This document shows, in pieces, positions 12,609-25,036 of a DNA stretch of 64,000 bases; positions within the stretch are counted from its first letter, which is position 1; each line of letters starts with the position of its first letter. The DNA lies in NCBI RefSeq assembly GCF_051014685.1, contig NW_027478885.1, forward strand, positions 1 to 64,000, given 5' to 3'. Below the pieces are notes generated by a model that was given only the letters and a program-made list of their open reading frames with translations, was not told the origin of the DNA and searched no databases. The position numbers were made by a program, and so were the translations under genes. The DNA is from Ptiloglossa arizonensis (taxonomy: Eukaryota > Arthropoda > Insecta > Hymenoptera > Colletidae).

Positions 12609-14533
12609 CGAGTTTCTACTTTCAGATGCAACAGAAATTTTGCGGATTGGTCAATCCGTTCGCGAGATATGGCAGTTTGGAGGTAAGAAACGCTTGAGAA
12701 ACTCAAAATTTTCGCAGTTCTCATGCTCGAAACGAATAACTACAACGGCCTAGCGGAAAAGTACGCATACCGTTGTAATCGGGCGAGTTTCTACTTTCAG
12801 ATGCAACCGAAATTGTGCGGATTGGTCAATCCGTACGCGAGATATGGCAGTTTGGAAGTAAGAAACGCTTGAGAAACTCAAAATTTTCGCAGTTCTGATG
12901 CTCGAAACGAATAACTAGAACGGCCTGGGGGAAAAGTACGCATATCGTTGTAATCGGGCGAGTTTCTACTTACAGATGCAACAGAAATTTTGCGGATTGG
13001 TCAATCCGTTCGTGAGATATGGCTGTTTGGAGGTAAGAAACGCTTGAGAAACTCAAAATTTTCGCAGTTCTGATGCTCGAAACGAATAACTAGAACGGCC
13101 TAGGGGAAAAGTACGCATACAGTTGTAATCGGGCGAGTTTCTACTTTCAGATGCAACAGAAATTTTGCGGATTGGTCAATCCGTTCGCGAGATGTGGCAG
13201 TTTGTAGGTAAGAAACGCTTGAGAAACTCAAAATTTTCGCAGTTCTGATGCTCGAAACGAATAACTAGAACGGCCTAGGGGAAAAGTACGCATACCCTTG
13301 TAATCGGGCGAGTTTCTACTTTCAGATGCAACAGAAACTTTGCGGATTGGTCAATCCGTACGCGAGATATGGCAGTTTGGAAGTAAGAAACGCTTGAGAA
13401 ACTCAAAATTTTCGCAGTTCTGATGCTCGAAACGAATAACTAGAACGGCCTAGGGGAAAAGTACGCATACCGTTGTATTCGGGCGAGTTTCTACCTTCAG
13501 ATGCAACAGAAATTTTGCGGATTGGTCAATCCGTTCGCGAGATATGGCAGTTTGGAAGTAAGAAACGCTTGAGAAACTCAAAATTTTCGCAGTTCTGATG
13601 CTCGAAACGAATAACTAGAACGGCCTAGGGGAAAAGTACGCATACCGTTGTAATCGGACGAGTTTCTACTTTCAGATGCAACAGTAATTTTGCGGATTGG
13701 TCAATCCGTTCGCGAGATATGGCAGTTTGGAGGTAAGAAACGCTTGAGAAACTCAAAATTTTCGCAGTTCTGATGCTCGAAACGAATAACTAGAACGGCC
13801 TAGGGGAAAAGTACGCATACCGTTGTATTCGGGCGAGTTTCTACCTTCAGATGCAACAGAAATTTTGTGGATTGGTCAATCCGTTCGCGAGATATGGCAG
13901 TTTGGAGGTAAGAAACGCTTGAGAAACTCAAAATTTTCGCAGTTCTGATGCTCGAAACGAACAACTAGAACGGCCTAGGGGAAAAGTACGCATACCGTTG
14001 TAATCGGGCGAGTTTCTACCTTCAGATGCAACAGAAATTTTGCGGATTGGTCAAACCGTTCGCGAGATATGGCAGTTTGGATGTAAGAAACGCTTGAGAA
14101 ACTCAAAATTTTCGCAGTTCTGATGCTCGACATGCATAACTAGAACGGCCTAGGGGAAAAGTACGCATACCGTTGTAATCGGGCGAGTTTCTACATTCAG
14201 ATGCAACAGAAATTTTGCGGATTGGTCAATCCGTTCGCGAGATATGGCAGTTTGGTGGTAAGAAACGCTTGAGAAACTCAAAATTTTCGCAGTTCTGATG
14301 CTCGAAACGAACAACTAGAACGGGCTAGGGGAAAAGTACGCATACCGTTGTAATCGGGCGAGCTTCTACCTTCAGATGCAACAGAAATTTTGCGGATTGG
14401 TCAAACCGTTCGCGAGATATGGCAGTTTGGATGTAAGAAACGCTTGAGAAACTCAAAATTTTCGCAATTCTGATGCTCGAAACGAATAACTAGAACGGCC
14501 TAGGGGAAAAGTACGCATACCGTTGTAATCCGG
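12609..14533. repeat. Mosaic segment carrying a copy of the window's first three monomers
   Basis: Monomers at 13134-13658 carry the same ordered markers as 1-525: GAGATGTGG with TGTAGG, then ACCCTTG, AAACTTT with CGTACGCG and GGAAG, then GTATTCGG with CCTTCAG. The offset is 13133 bp. The monomers at 12609-12958 share TCTCATGCTC, ACAACGG, TAGCGG and CAACCGAAAT with 6060-6170, though the right one has AATTGTGCGG. The segment is therefore assembled from pieces seen elsewhere, not a new unit. Confidence 0.8.
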
Positions 14534-17500
14534 CGAGTTTCTACTTTCAGATGCAACAGTAATTTTGCGGATTGGTCAATCCGTTCGCGAGATATGGCAG
14601 TTTGGAGGTAAGAAACGCTTGAGAAACTCAAAATTTTCGCAGTTCTGATGCTCGAAACGAATAACTAGAACGGCCTAGGGGGAAAGTACGCATACCGTTG
14701 TAATCGGGCGAGTTTCTACTTTCAGATGCAACAGAAATTTTGCGGATTGGTCAATCCGTTCGCGAGATATGGCTGTTTGGAGGTAGGAAACGCTTGAGAA
14801 ACTGAAAATTTTCGCAGTTCTGATGCTCGAAACGAATAACTAGAACGGCCTAGGGGAAAAGTACGCATACAGTTGTAATCGGGCGAGTTTCTACTTTCAG
14901 ATGCAACAGAAATTTTGCGGATTGGTCAATTCGTTCGCGAGATATGGCAGTTTGGAGGTAAGAAACGCTTGAGAAACTCAAAATTTTCGCAGTTCTGATG
15001 CTCGACAAGCATAACTAGAACGGCCTAGGGGAAAAGTACGCATACCGTTGTATTCGGGCGAGTTTCTACTTTCAGATGCAACAGAAATTTTGCGGATTGG
15101 TCAATCTGTTCGCGAGATATGGCAGTTTGGATGTAAGAAACGCTTGAGAAACTCAAAATTTTCGCAGTTCTGATGCTCGACAAGCATAACTAGAACGGCC
15201 TAGGGGAAAAGTACGCATACCCTTGTAATCGGGCGAGTTTCTACTTTCAGATGCAACAGAAACTTTGCGGATTGGTCAATCCGTTCGCGAGATATGGCAG
15301 TTTGGAAGTAAGAAACGCTTGAGAAACTCAAAATTTTCGCAGTTCTGATGCTCGAAACGAATAACTAGAACGGCCTAGGGGAAAAGTACGCATACAGTTG
15401 TAATGGGGCGAGTTTCTACTTTCAGATGCAACAGAAATTTTGCGGATTGGTCAATCCGTTCGCGAGATATGGCAGTTTGGAGGTAAGAAACGCTTGAGAA
15501 ACTCAAAATTTTCGCAGTTCTGATGCTCGACAAACATAACTAGAACGGCCTAGGGGAAAAGTACGCATACCGTTGTAATCGGGCGAGTTTCTACATTCAG
15601 ATGCAACAGAAATTTTGCGGATTGGTCAATCCGTTCGCGAGATATGGCAGTTTGGAGGTAAGAAACGCTTGAGAAACTCAAAATTTTCGCAGTTCTGATG
15701 CTCGAAACGAACAACTAGAACGGCCTAGGGGAAAAGTACGCATACCGTTGTAATCGGGCGAGTTTCTACTTTCAGATGCAACAGGAATTTTGCGGATTGG
15801 TCAATCCGTTCGCGAGATATGGCAGTTTGGAGGTAAGAAACGCTTGAGAAACTCAAAATTTTCGCAGTTCTGATGCTCGACAAGCATAACTAGAACGGCC
15901 TCGGGGAAAAGTACGCATACCGTTGTAATCGGGCGAGTTTCTACTTTCAGATGCAACAGAAATTTTGCGGATTGGTCAATCCGTTCGCGAGATATGGCAG
16001 TTTGGAGGTAAGAAACGCTTGAGAAACTCAAAATTTTCGCAGTTCTGATGCTCGAAACGAATAACTAGAACGGCCTAGGGGAAAAGTACGCATACAGTTG
16101 TAATCGGGCGAGTTTCTACTTTCAGATGCAACAGAAATTTTGCGGATTGGTCAATTCGTTCGCGAGATATGGCAGTTTGGAGGTAAGAAACGCTTGAGAA
16201 ACTCAAAATTTTCGCAGTTCTGATGCTCGACAAGCATAACTAGAACGGCCTAGGGGAAAAGTACGCATACCGTTGTAATCCGGCGAGTTTCTACTTTCAG
16301 ATGCAACAGTAATTTTGCGGATTGGTCAATCCGTTCGCGAGATATGGCAGTTTGGAGGTAAGAAACGCTTGAGAAACTCAAAATTTTCGCAGTTCTGATG
16401 CTCGAAACGAATAACTAGAACGGCCTAGGGGAAAAGTACGCATACCGTTGTAATCGGGCGAGTTTCTACTTTCAGATGCAACAGAAATTTTGCGGATTGG
16501 TCAATCCGTTCGCGAGATATGGCTGTTTGGAGGTAGGAAACGCTTGAGAAACTGAAAATTTTCGCAGTTCTGATGCTCGAAACGAATAACTAGAACGGCC
16601 TAGGGGAAAAGTACGCATACAGTTGTAATCGGGCGAGTTTCTACTTTCAGATGCAACAGAAATTTTGCGGATTGGTCAATTCGTTCGCGAGATATGGCAG
16701 TTTGGAGGTAAGAAACGCTTGAGAAACTCAAAATTTTCGCAGTTCTGATGCTCGACAAGCATAACTAGAACGGCCTAGGGGAAAAGTACGCATACCGTTG
16801 TATTCGGGCGAGTTTCTACTTTCAGATGCAACAGAAATTTTGCGGATTGGTCAATCTGTTCGCGAGATATGGCAGTTTGGATGTAAGAAACGCTTGAGAA
16901 ACTCAAAATTTTCGCAGTTCTGATGCTCGACAAGCATAACTAGAACGGCCTAGGGGAAAAGTACGCATACCCTTGTAATCGGGCGAGTTTCTACTTTCAG
17001 ATGCAACAGAAACTTTGCGGATTGGTCAATCCGTTCGCGAGATATGGCAGTTTGGAAGTAAGAAACGCTTGAGAAACTCAAAATTTTCGCAGTTCTGATG
17101 CTCGAAACGAATAACTAGAACGGCCTAGGGGAAAAGTACGCATACAGTTGTAATGGGGCGAGTTTCTACTTTCAGATGCAACAGAAATTTTGCGGATTGG
17201 TCAATCCGTTCGCGAGATATGGCAGTTTGGAGGTAAGAAACGCTTGAGAAACTCAAAATTTTCGCAGTTCTGATGCTCGACAAACATAACTAGAACGGCC
17301 TAGGGGAAAAGTACGCATACCGTTGTAATCGGGCGAGTTTCTACTTTCAGATGCAACAGAAATTTTGCGGATTGGTCAATCCGTTCGCGAGATATGGCAG
17401 TTTGGAGGTAAGAAACGCTTGAGAAACTCAAAATTTTCGCAGTTCTGATGCTCGACATGCATAACTAGAACGGCCTAGGGGAAAAGTACGCATACCGTTG

Positions 17501-18383
17501 TAATCGGGCGAGTTTCTACATTCAGATGCAACAGAAATTTTGCGGATTGGTCAATCCGTTCGCGAGATATGGCAGTTTGGAGGTAAGAAACGCTTGAGAA
17601 ACTCAAAATTTTCGCAGTTCTGATGCTCGAAACGAACAACTAGAACGGCCTAGGGGAAAAGTACGCATACCGTTGTAATCGGGCGAGTTTCTACTTTCAG
17701 ATGCAACAGGAATTTTGCGGATTGGTCAATCCGTTCGCGAGATATGGCAGTTTGGAGGTAAGAAACGCTTGAGAAACTCAAAATTTTCGCAGTTCTGATG
17801 CTCGACAAGCATAACTAGAACGGCCTCGGGGAAAAGTACGCATACCGTTGTAATCGGGCGAGTTTCTACTTTCAGATGCAACAGAAATTTTGCGGATTGG
17901 TCAATCCGTTCGCGAGATATGGCAGTTTGGAGGTAAGAAACGCTTGAGAAACTCAAAATTTTCGCAGTTCTGATGCTCGAAACGAATAACTAGAACGGCC
18001 TAGGGGAAAAGTACGCATACAGTTGTAATCGGGCGAGTTTCTACTTTCAGATGCAACAGAAATTTTGCGGATTGGTCAATTCGTTCGCGAGATATGGCAG
18101 TTTGGAGGTAAGAAACGCTTGAGAAACTCAAAATTTTCGCAGTTCTGATGCTCGACAAGCATAACTAGAACGGCCTAGGGGAAAAGTACGCATACCGTTG
18201 TAATCCGGCGAGTTTCTACTTTCAGATGCAACAGTAATTTTGCGGATTGGTCAATCCGTTCGCGAGATATGGCAGTTTGGAGGTAAGAAACGCTTGAGAA
18301 ACTCAAAATTTTCGCAGTTCTGATGCTCGAAACGAATAACTAGAACGGCATAGGGGAAAAGTACGCATACCGTTGTATTCGGG
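14534..18383. repeat. 10/11-monomer HOR (1750 and 1925 bp), two units plus the start of a third
   Basis: Units begin at 14534, 16284 and 18209 at the marker ATCCGGCGAG with CAGTAATTTT. The first is 1750 bp (10 monomers) and the second 1925 bp (11 monomers). The second contains an extra ordinary GACATG monomer at 17344-17518, just after the rare GACAAACAT copy (15531 and 17281). The third unit diverges within its first monomer at GGCATAGGGG (about 18345). These monomers supply most of the classes of the later 13-mer HOR. Confidence 0.85.
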
Positions 18384-18908
18384 CGAGTTTCTACTTTCAG
18401 ATGCAACAGAAATTTTGCGGATTGGTCAATCTGTTCGCGAGATATGGCAGTTTGGAGGTAAGAAACGCTTGAGAAACTCAAAATTTTCGCAGTTCTGATG
18501 CTCGACAAGCATAACTAGAACGGCCTAGGGGAAAAGTACGCATACCGTTGCAATCGGGCGAGTTTCTACTTTCAGATGCAACAGGAATTTTGCGGATTGG
18601 TCAATCCGTTCGCGAGATATGGCAGTTTGGAGGTAAGAAACGCTTGAGAAACTCAAAATTTTCGCAGTTCTGATGCTCGACAAGCATAACTAGAACGGCC
18701 TCGGGGAAAAGTACGCATACCGTTGTAATCGGGCGAGTTTCTACTTTCAGATGCAACAGAAATTTTGCGGATTGGTCAATCCGTTCGCGAGATATGGCAG
18801 TTTGGAGGTAAGAAACGCTTGAGAAACTCAAAATATTCACAGTTCTGATGCTCGACAAGCATAACTAGAACGGCCTAGGGGAAAAGTACGCATACATATG
18901 TAATCGGG

Positions 18909-19083
18909 CGAGTTTCTACTTTCAGATGCAACAGAAATTTTGCGGATTGGTCAATCCGTTCGCGAGATATGGCAGTTTGGAGGTAAGAAACGCTTGAGAA
19001 ACTCAAAATTTTCGCAGTTCTGATGCTCGAAACGAATAACTAGAACGGCCTAGGGGAAAAGTACGCATACAGTTGTAATCGGG
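18909..19083 (+). repeat. Near-consensus 175-bp monomer (reference unit)
   Basis: This copy is close to the array consensus and serves as the reference for monomer coordinates; it differs by A for C at base 163 (ACAGTTG instead of ACCGTTG). Landmarks within a monomer are: dyad CGGATTG-GT-CAATCCG at 35-50; TCGCGA (NruI site) at 52-57; dyad TTGAG-AAA-CTCAA at 86-98; palindrome AAAATTTT at 97-104; the two-class marker GAAACGAAT or GACAAGCAT at 121-129; CCTAGG (AvrII site) at 141-146; variable AC(C/A)GTTGTAAT at 161-171. By my count the consensus has 77 G or C bases (44%) and 13 CpG steps. Confidence 0.93.
18943..18958. other. Dyad symmetry CGGATTG-GT-CAATCCG, one per monomer (example)
   Basis: This is a perfect 7-bp inverted repeat with a 2-bp centre at monomer bases 35-50. 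It is present in every near-consensus monomer and disrupted in several variant classes (CAATTCG, CAATCTG, CAAACCG, CAAGTCC). A second, weaker dyad (TTGAG-AAA-CTCAA) lies at bases 86-98, overlapping AAAATTTT at 97-104. Short dyads are a reported property of several centromeric satellites. Any function here is inference. Confidence 0.75.
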
Positions 19084-20833
19084 CGAGTTTCTACTTTCAG
19101 ATGCAACAGAAATTTTGCGGATTGGTCAATTCGTTCGCGAGATATGGCAGTTTGGAGGTAAGAAACGCTTGAGAAACTCAAAATTTTCGCAGTTCTGATG
19201 CTCGACAAGCATAACTAGAACGGCCTAGGGGAAAAGTACGCATACCGTTGTAATCCGGCGAGTTTCTACTTTCAGATGCAACAGTAATTTTGCGGATTGG
19301 TCAATCCGTTCGCGAGATATGGCAGTTTGGAGGTAAGAAACGCTTGAGAAACTCAAAATTTTCGCAGTTCTGATGCTCGACAAGCATAACTAGAACGGCC
19401 TAGGGGAAAAGTACGCATACCGTTGTAATCGGGCGAGTTTCTACTTTCAGATGCAACAGAAATTTTGCGGATTGGTCAATCCGTTCGCGAGATATGGCAG
19501 TTTGGAGGTAAGAAACGCTTGAGAAACTCAAAATATTCACAGTTCTGATGCTCGACAAGCATAACTAGAACGGCCTAGGGGAAAAGTACGCATACATATG
19601 TAATCGGGCGAGTTTCTACTTTCAGATGCAACAGAAATTTTGCGGATTGGTCAATCCGTTCGCGAGATATGGCAGTTTGGAGGTAAGAAACGCTTGAGAA
19701 ACTCAAAATTTTCGCAGTTCTGATGCTCGAAACGAATAACTAGAACGGCCTAGGGGAAAAGTACGCATACAGTTGTAATCGGGCGAGTTTCTACTTTCAG
19801 ATGCAACAGAAATTTTGCGGATTGGTCAATTCGTTCGCGAGATATGGCAGTTTGGAGGTAAGAAACGCTTGAGAAACTCAATATTTTCGCAGTTCTGATG
19901 CTCGACAAGCATAACTAGAACGGCCTAGGGGAAAAGTACGCATACCGTTGTAATCCGGCGAGTTTCTACTTTCAGATGCAACAGTAATTTTGCGGATTGG
20001 TCAATCCGTTCGCGAGATATGGCAGTTTGGAGGTAAGAAACGCTTGAGAAACTCAAAATTTTCGCAGTTCTGATGCTCGAAACGAATAACTAGAACGGCC
20101 TGGGGGAAAAGTACGCATACCGTTGTAATCCGGCGAGTTTCTACTTTCAGATGCAACAGTAATTTTGCGGATTGGTCAATCCGTTCGCGAGATATGGCAG
20201 TTTGGAGGTAAGAAACGCTTGAGAAACTCAAAATTTTCGCAGTTCTGATGCTCGAAACGAATAACTAGAACGGCATAGGGGAAAAGTACGCATACCGTTG
20301 TATTCGGGCGAGTTTCTACTTTCAGATGCAACAGAAATTTTGCGGATTGGTCAATCTGTTCGCGAGATATGGCAGTTTGGAGGTAAGAAACGCTTGAGAA
20401 ACTCAAAATTTTCGCAGTTCTGATGCTCGAAACGAATAACTAGAACGGCCTAGGGGAAAAGTACGCATACAGTTGTAATCGGGCGAGTTTCTACTTTCAG
20501 ATGCAACAGAAATTTTGCGGATTGGTCAATTCGTTCGCGAGATATGGCAGTTTGGAGGTAAGAAACGCTTGAGAAACTCAAAATTTTCGCAGTTCTGATG
20601 CTCGACAAGCATAACTAGAACGGCCTAGGGGAAAAGTACGCATACCGTTGTAATCCGGCGAGTTTCTACTTTCAGATGCAACAGTAATTTTGCGGATTGG
20701 TCAATCCGTTCGCGAGATATGGCAGTTTGGAAGTAAGAAACGCTTGAGAAACTCAAAATTTTCGCAGTTCTGATGCTCGAAACGAATAACTAGAACGGCC
20801 TAGGGGAAAAGTACGCATACAGTTGTAATGGGG

Positions 20834-22408
20834 CGAGTTTCTACTTTCAGATGCAACAGAAATTTTGCGGATTGGTCAATCCGTTCGCGAGATATGGCAG
20901 TTTGGAGGTAAGAAACGCTTGAGAAACTCAAAATTTTCGCAGTTCTGATGCTCGACAAACATAACTAGAACGGCCTAGGGGAAAAGTACGCATACCGTTG
21001 TAATCGGGCGAGTTTCTACTTTCAGATGCAACAGAAATTTTGCGGATTGGTCAATCCGTTCGCGAGATATGGCAGTTTGGAGGTAAGAAACGCTTGAGAA
21101 ACTCAAAATTTTCGCAGTTCTGATGCTCGACATGCATAACTAGAACGGCCTAGGGGAAAAGTACGCATACCGTTGTAATCGGGCGAGTTTCTACATTCAG
21201 ATGCAACAGAAATTTTGCGGATTGGTCAATCCGTTCGCGAGATATGGCAGTTTGGAGGTAAGAAACGCTTGAGAAACTCAAAATTTTCGCAGTTCTGATG
21301 CTCGAAACGAACAACTAGAACGGCCTAGGGGAAAAGTACGCATACCGTTGTAATCGGGCGAGTTTCTACTTTCAGATACAACAGGAATTTTGCGGATTGG
21401 TCAATCCGTTCGCGAGATATGGCAGTTTGGAGGTAAGAAACGCTTGAGAAACTCAAAATTTTCGCAGTTCTGATGCTCGACAAGCATAACTAGAACGGCC
21501 TCGGGGAAAAGTACGCATACCGTTGTAATCGGGCGAGTTTCTACTTTCAGATGCAACAGAAATTTTGCGGATTGGTCAATCCGTTCGCGAGATATGGCAG
21601 TTTGGAGGTAAGAAACGCTTGAGAAACTCAAAATTTTCGCAGTTCTGATGCTCGAAACGAATAACTAGAACGGCCTAGGGGAAAAGTACGCATACAGTTG
21701 TAATCGGGCGAGTTTCTACTTTCAGATGCAACAGAAATTTTGCGGATTGGTCAATTCGTTCGCGAGATATGGCAGTTTGGAGGTAAGAAACGCTTGAGAA
21801 ACTCAAAATTTTCGCAGTTCTGATGCTCGACAAGCATAACTAGAACGGCCTAGGGGAAAAGTACGCATACCGTTGTAATCCGGCGAGTTTCTACTTTCAG
21901 ATGCAACAGTAATTTTGCGGATTGGTCAATCCGTTCGCGAGATATGGCAGTTTGGAGGTAAGAAACGCTTGAGAAACTCAAAATTTTCGCAGTTCTGATG
22001 CTCGAAACGAATAACTAGAACGGCCTAGGGGAAAAGTACGCACACCGTTGTAATCGGGCGAGTTTCTACTTTCAGATGCAACAGAAATTTTGCGGATTGG
22101 TCAATCCGTTCGCGAGATATGGCTGTTTGGAGGTAGGAAACGCTTGAGAAACTGAAAATTTTCGCAGTTCTGATGCTCGAAACGAATAACTAGAACGGCC
22201 TAGGGGAAAAGTACGCATACAGTTGTAATCGGGCGAGTTTCTACTTTCAGATGCAACAGAAATTTTGGGGATTGGTCAATTCGTTCGCGAGATATGGCAG
22301 TTTGGAGGTAAGAAACGCTTGAGAAACTCAAAATATTCACAGTTCTGATGCTCGACAAGCATAACTAGAACGGCCTAGGGGAAAAGTACGCATACAGTTG
22401 TAATGGGG
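20834..22408. repeat. Nine-monomer partial unit of the 13-mer class series
   Basis: Ordered markers at 20834 (TGGGGCGAG), 21009 (GACATG), 21184 (ACATTCAG), 21359 (AGATACAACAGG with CCTCGG), 21534, 21709 (AATTCG), 21884 (CAGTAA, CACACCG), 22059 (GGCTGTTT, ACTGAAAA) and 22234 (TTTTGGGGATT) match classes 2 to 10 of the HOR at 38871-46920. The last monomer changes mid-way to AAATATTCACAG and runs straight into a new TGGGGCGAG monomer. It is thus the junction with the 23-mer array to its right. Confidence 0.84.
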
Positions 22409-22758
22409 CGAGTTTCTACTTTCAGATGCAACAGAAATTTTGCGGATTGGTCAATCCGTTCGCGAGATATGGCAGTTTGGAGGTAAGAAACGCTTGAGAA
22501 ACTCAAAATTTTCGCAGTTCTGATGCTCGACAAACATAACTAGAACGGCCTAGGGGAAAAGTACGCATACCGTTGTAATCGGGCGAGTTTCTACTTTCAG
22601 ATGCAACAGAAATTTTGCGGATTGGTCAATCCGTTCGCGAGATATGGCAATTTGGAGGTAAGAAACGCTTGAGAAACTCAAAATTTTCGCAGTTCTGATG
22701 CTCGACAAGCATAACTAGAACGGTCTAGGGGAAAAGTACGCATGCCGTTGTAATCGGG

Positions 22759-22934
22759 CGAGTTTCTACTTTCAGATGCAACAGAAATTTTGCGCATTGG
22801 TCAAGTCCGTTCGCGAGATATGGCAGTTTGTAGGTAAGAAACGCTTGAGAAACTCAAAATTTTCGCAGTTCTGATGCTCGAAACGAATAACCAGAACGGC
22901 CTAGGGGAAAAGTACACATACCGTTGTAATCGGG
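22759..22934 (+). repeat. 176-bp monomer class (GCGCATTGGTCAAGTCC)
   Basis: A G insertion (CAATCC to CAAGTCC) is linked to GCGGATT changing to GCGCATT. I count 23 copies, with the insertion near 1096, 1448, 1800, 2676, 10902, 22804, 24029, 24730, 26829, 28408, 29633, 30331, 32430, 33661, 34362, 36463, 37164, 49408, 52390, 53616, 54318, 62008 and 62709. Both changes fall in the dyad at monomer bases 35-50 and destroy its symmetry. Most copies also have TTTGTAGG, but those at 23985, 29589, 33617, 36419, 53573 and 61975 have TTTGGAGG. Confidence 0.92.
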
Positions 22935-25036
22935 CGAGTTTCTACTTTCAGATGCAACAGAAATTTTGCGGATTGGTCAATCCGTTCGCGAGATATGGCA
23001 GTTTGGAAGTAAGAAACGCTTGAGAAACTCAAAATTTTCGCAGTTCTGATGCTCGAAACGAACAACTAGAACGGGCTAGGGGAAAAGTACGCATACCGTT
23101 GTAATCGGGCGAGTTTCTACTTTCAGATGCAACAGAAATTTTGCGGATTGGTCAATCTGTTCGCGAGATATGGCAGTTTGGAGGTAAGAAACGCTTGAGA
23201 AACTCAAAATTTTCGCAGTTCTGATGCTCGACAAGCATAACTAGAACGGTCTAGGGGAAAAGTACGCATACCGTTGCAATCGGGCGAGTTTCTACTTTCA
23301 GATGCAACAGGAATTTTGCGGATTGGTCCATCCGTTCGCGAGATATGGCAGTTTGGAGGTAAGAAACGCTTGAGAAACTCAAAATTTTCGCAGTTCTGAT
23401 GCTCGACAAGCATAACTAGAACGGCCTCGGGGAAAAGTACGCATACCGTTGTAATCGGGCGAGTTTCTACTTTCAGATGCAACAGAAATTTTGCGGATTG
23501 GTCAATCCGTTCGCGAGATATTGCAGTTTGGAGGTAAGAAACGCTTGAGAAACTCAAAATTTTCACAGTTCTGATGCTCGACAAGCATAACTAGAACGGC
23601 CTAGGGGAAAAGTACGCATACATTTGTAATCGGGCGAGTTTCTACTTTCAGATGCAACAGAAATTTTGCGGATTGGTCAATCCGTTCGCGAGATATGGCA
23701 GTTTGGAGGTAAGAAACGCTTGAGAAACTCAAAATTTTCGCAGTTCTGATGCTCGACAAGCATAACTAGAACGGCCTAGGGGAAAAGAACGCATACCGTT
23801 GTAATCGGGCGAGTTTCTACTTTCAGATGCAACAGAAATTTTGCGGATTGGTCAATCCGTTCGCGAGATATGGCAGTTTGGAGGTAAGAAACGCTTGAGA
23901 AACTCAAAATTTTCGCAGTTCTGATGCTCGACAAGCATAACTAGAACGGTCTAGGGGAAAAGTACGCATACCGTTGTAATCGGGCGAGTTTCTACTTTCA
24001 GATGCAACAGAAATTTTGCGCATTGGTCAAGTCCGTTCGCGAGATATGGCAGTTTGGAGGTAAGAAACGCTTGAGAAACTCAAAATTTTCGCAGTTCTGA
24101 TGCTCGACAAGCATAACTAGAACGGCCTCGGGGAAAAGTACGCAGACCGTTGTAATCGGGCGAGTTTCTACTTTCAGATGCAACAGAAATTTTGCGGATT
24201 GGTCAATCCGTTCGCGAGATATTGCAGTTTGGAAGTAAGAAACGCTTGAGAAACTCAAAATTTTCACAGTTCTGATGCTCGACAAGCATAACTAGAACGG
24301 CCTAGGAGAAAAGTACGCATACATTTGTAATCGGGCGAGTTTCTACTTTCAGATGCAACAGAAATTTTGCGGATTGGTCAATCCGTTCGCGAGATATGGC
24401 AGTTTGGAGGTAAGAAACGCTTGAGAAACTCAAAATTTTCGCAGTTCTGATGCTCGACAAGCATAACTAGAACGGCCTAGGGGAAAAGAACGCATACCGT
24501 TGTAATCGGGCGAGTTTCTACTTTCAGATGCAACAGAAATTTTGCGGATTGGTCAATCCGTTCGCGAGATATGGCAGTTTGGAGGTAAGAAACGCTTGAG
24601 AAACTCAAAATTTTCGCAGTTCTGATGCTCGACTAGCATAACTAGAACGGTCTAGGGGAAAAGTACGCATACCGTTGTAATCGGGCGAGTTTCTACTTCC
24701 AGATGCAACAGAAATTTTGCGCATTGGTCAAGTCCGTTCGCGAGATATGGCAGTTTGTAGGTAAGAAACGCTTGAGAAACTCAAAATTTTCGCAGTTCTG
24801 ATGCTCGAAACGAATAACCAGAACGGCCTAGGGGAAAAGTACACATACCGTTGTAATCGGGCGAGTTTCTACTTTCAGATGCAACAGAAATTTTGCGGAT
24901 TGGTCAATCCGTTCGCGAGATATGGCAGTTTGGAAGTAAGAAACGCTTGAGAAACTCAAAATTTTCGCAGTTCTGATGCTCGACAAGCATAACTAGAACG
25001 GTCTAGGGGAAAAGTACGCATACCGTTGTAATCGGA

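Larger units (their letters stand above)
18384..20833. repeat. Short-period reshuffled zone with a 700-bp (4-monomer) duplication
   Basis: Monomers 18734-19433 repeat as 19434-20133. The marker AAATATTCACAG with ACATATG falls at 18831 and 19531, exactly 700 bp apart. Within the repeat the class order is AAATATTC, ACAGTTG, AATTCG, CAGTAA. Monomers at 19959 and 20134 both carry CAGTAATTTT, and the one at 20134 repeats the GGCATAGG variant of 18209. Several hybrids occur here, for example 20309, which starts as the AATCTG class and ends as a GAAACGAAT/ACAGTTG copy. Confidence 0.82.

Noticed and set aside
18909..19083. CENP-B-box-like motif
   Set aside because: Two sites per monomer match 7 of 9 essential bases of the box (around ACCGTTGTAATCGGG, and TTCGCGAGATATGGC). 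A rough estimate gives about 0.4 such matches by chance per 175 bp on two strands, and neither has the full TTCG and CGGG pair. Not supported.
23204..23584. Recurrent minus-strand open frames of 63-126 codons (for example 23204-23584, 27232-27612, 48240-48620, 61194-61574)
   Set aside because: They are the same translation of the satellite read over one to two monomers. Since 175 is not a multiple of 3, the frame shifts each monomer and a stop soon follows. They differ by which variant removes a stop, show no start context, codon bias or domain, and their similarity comes from the repeat itself.
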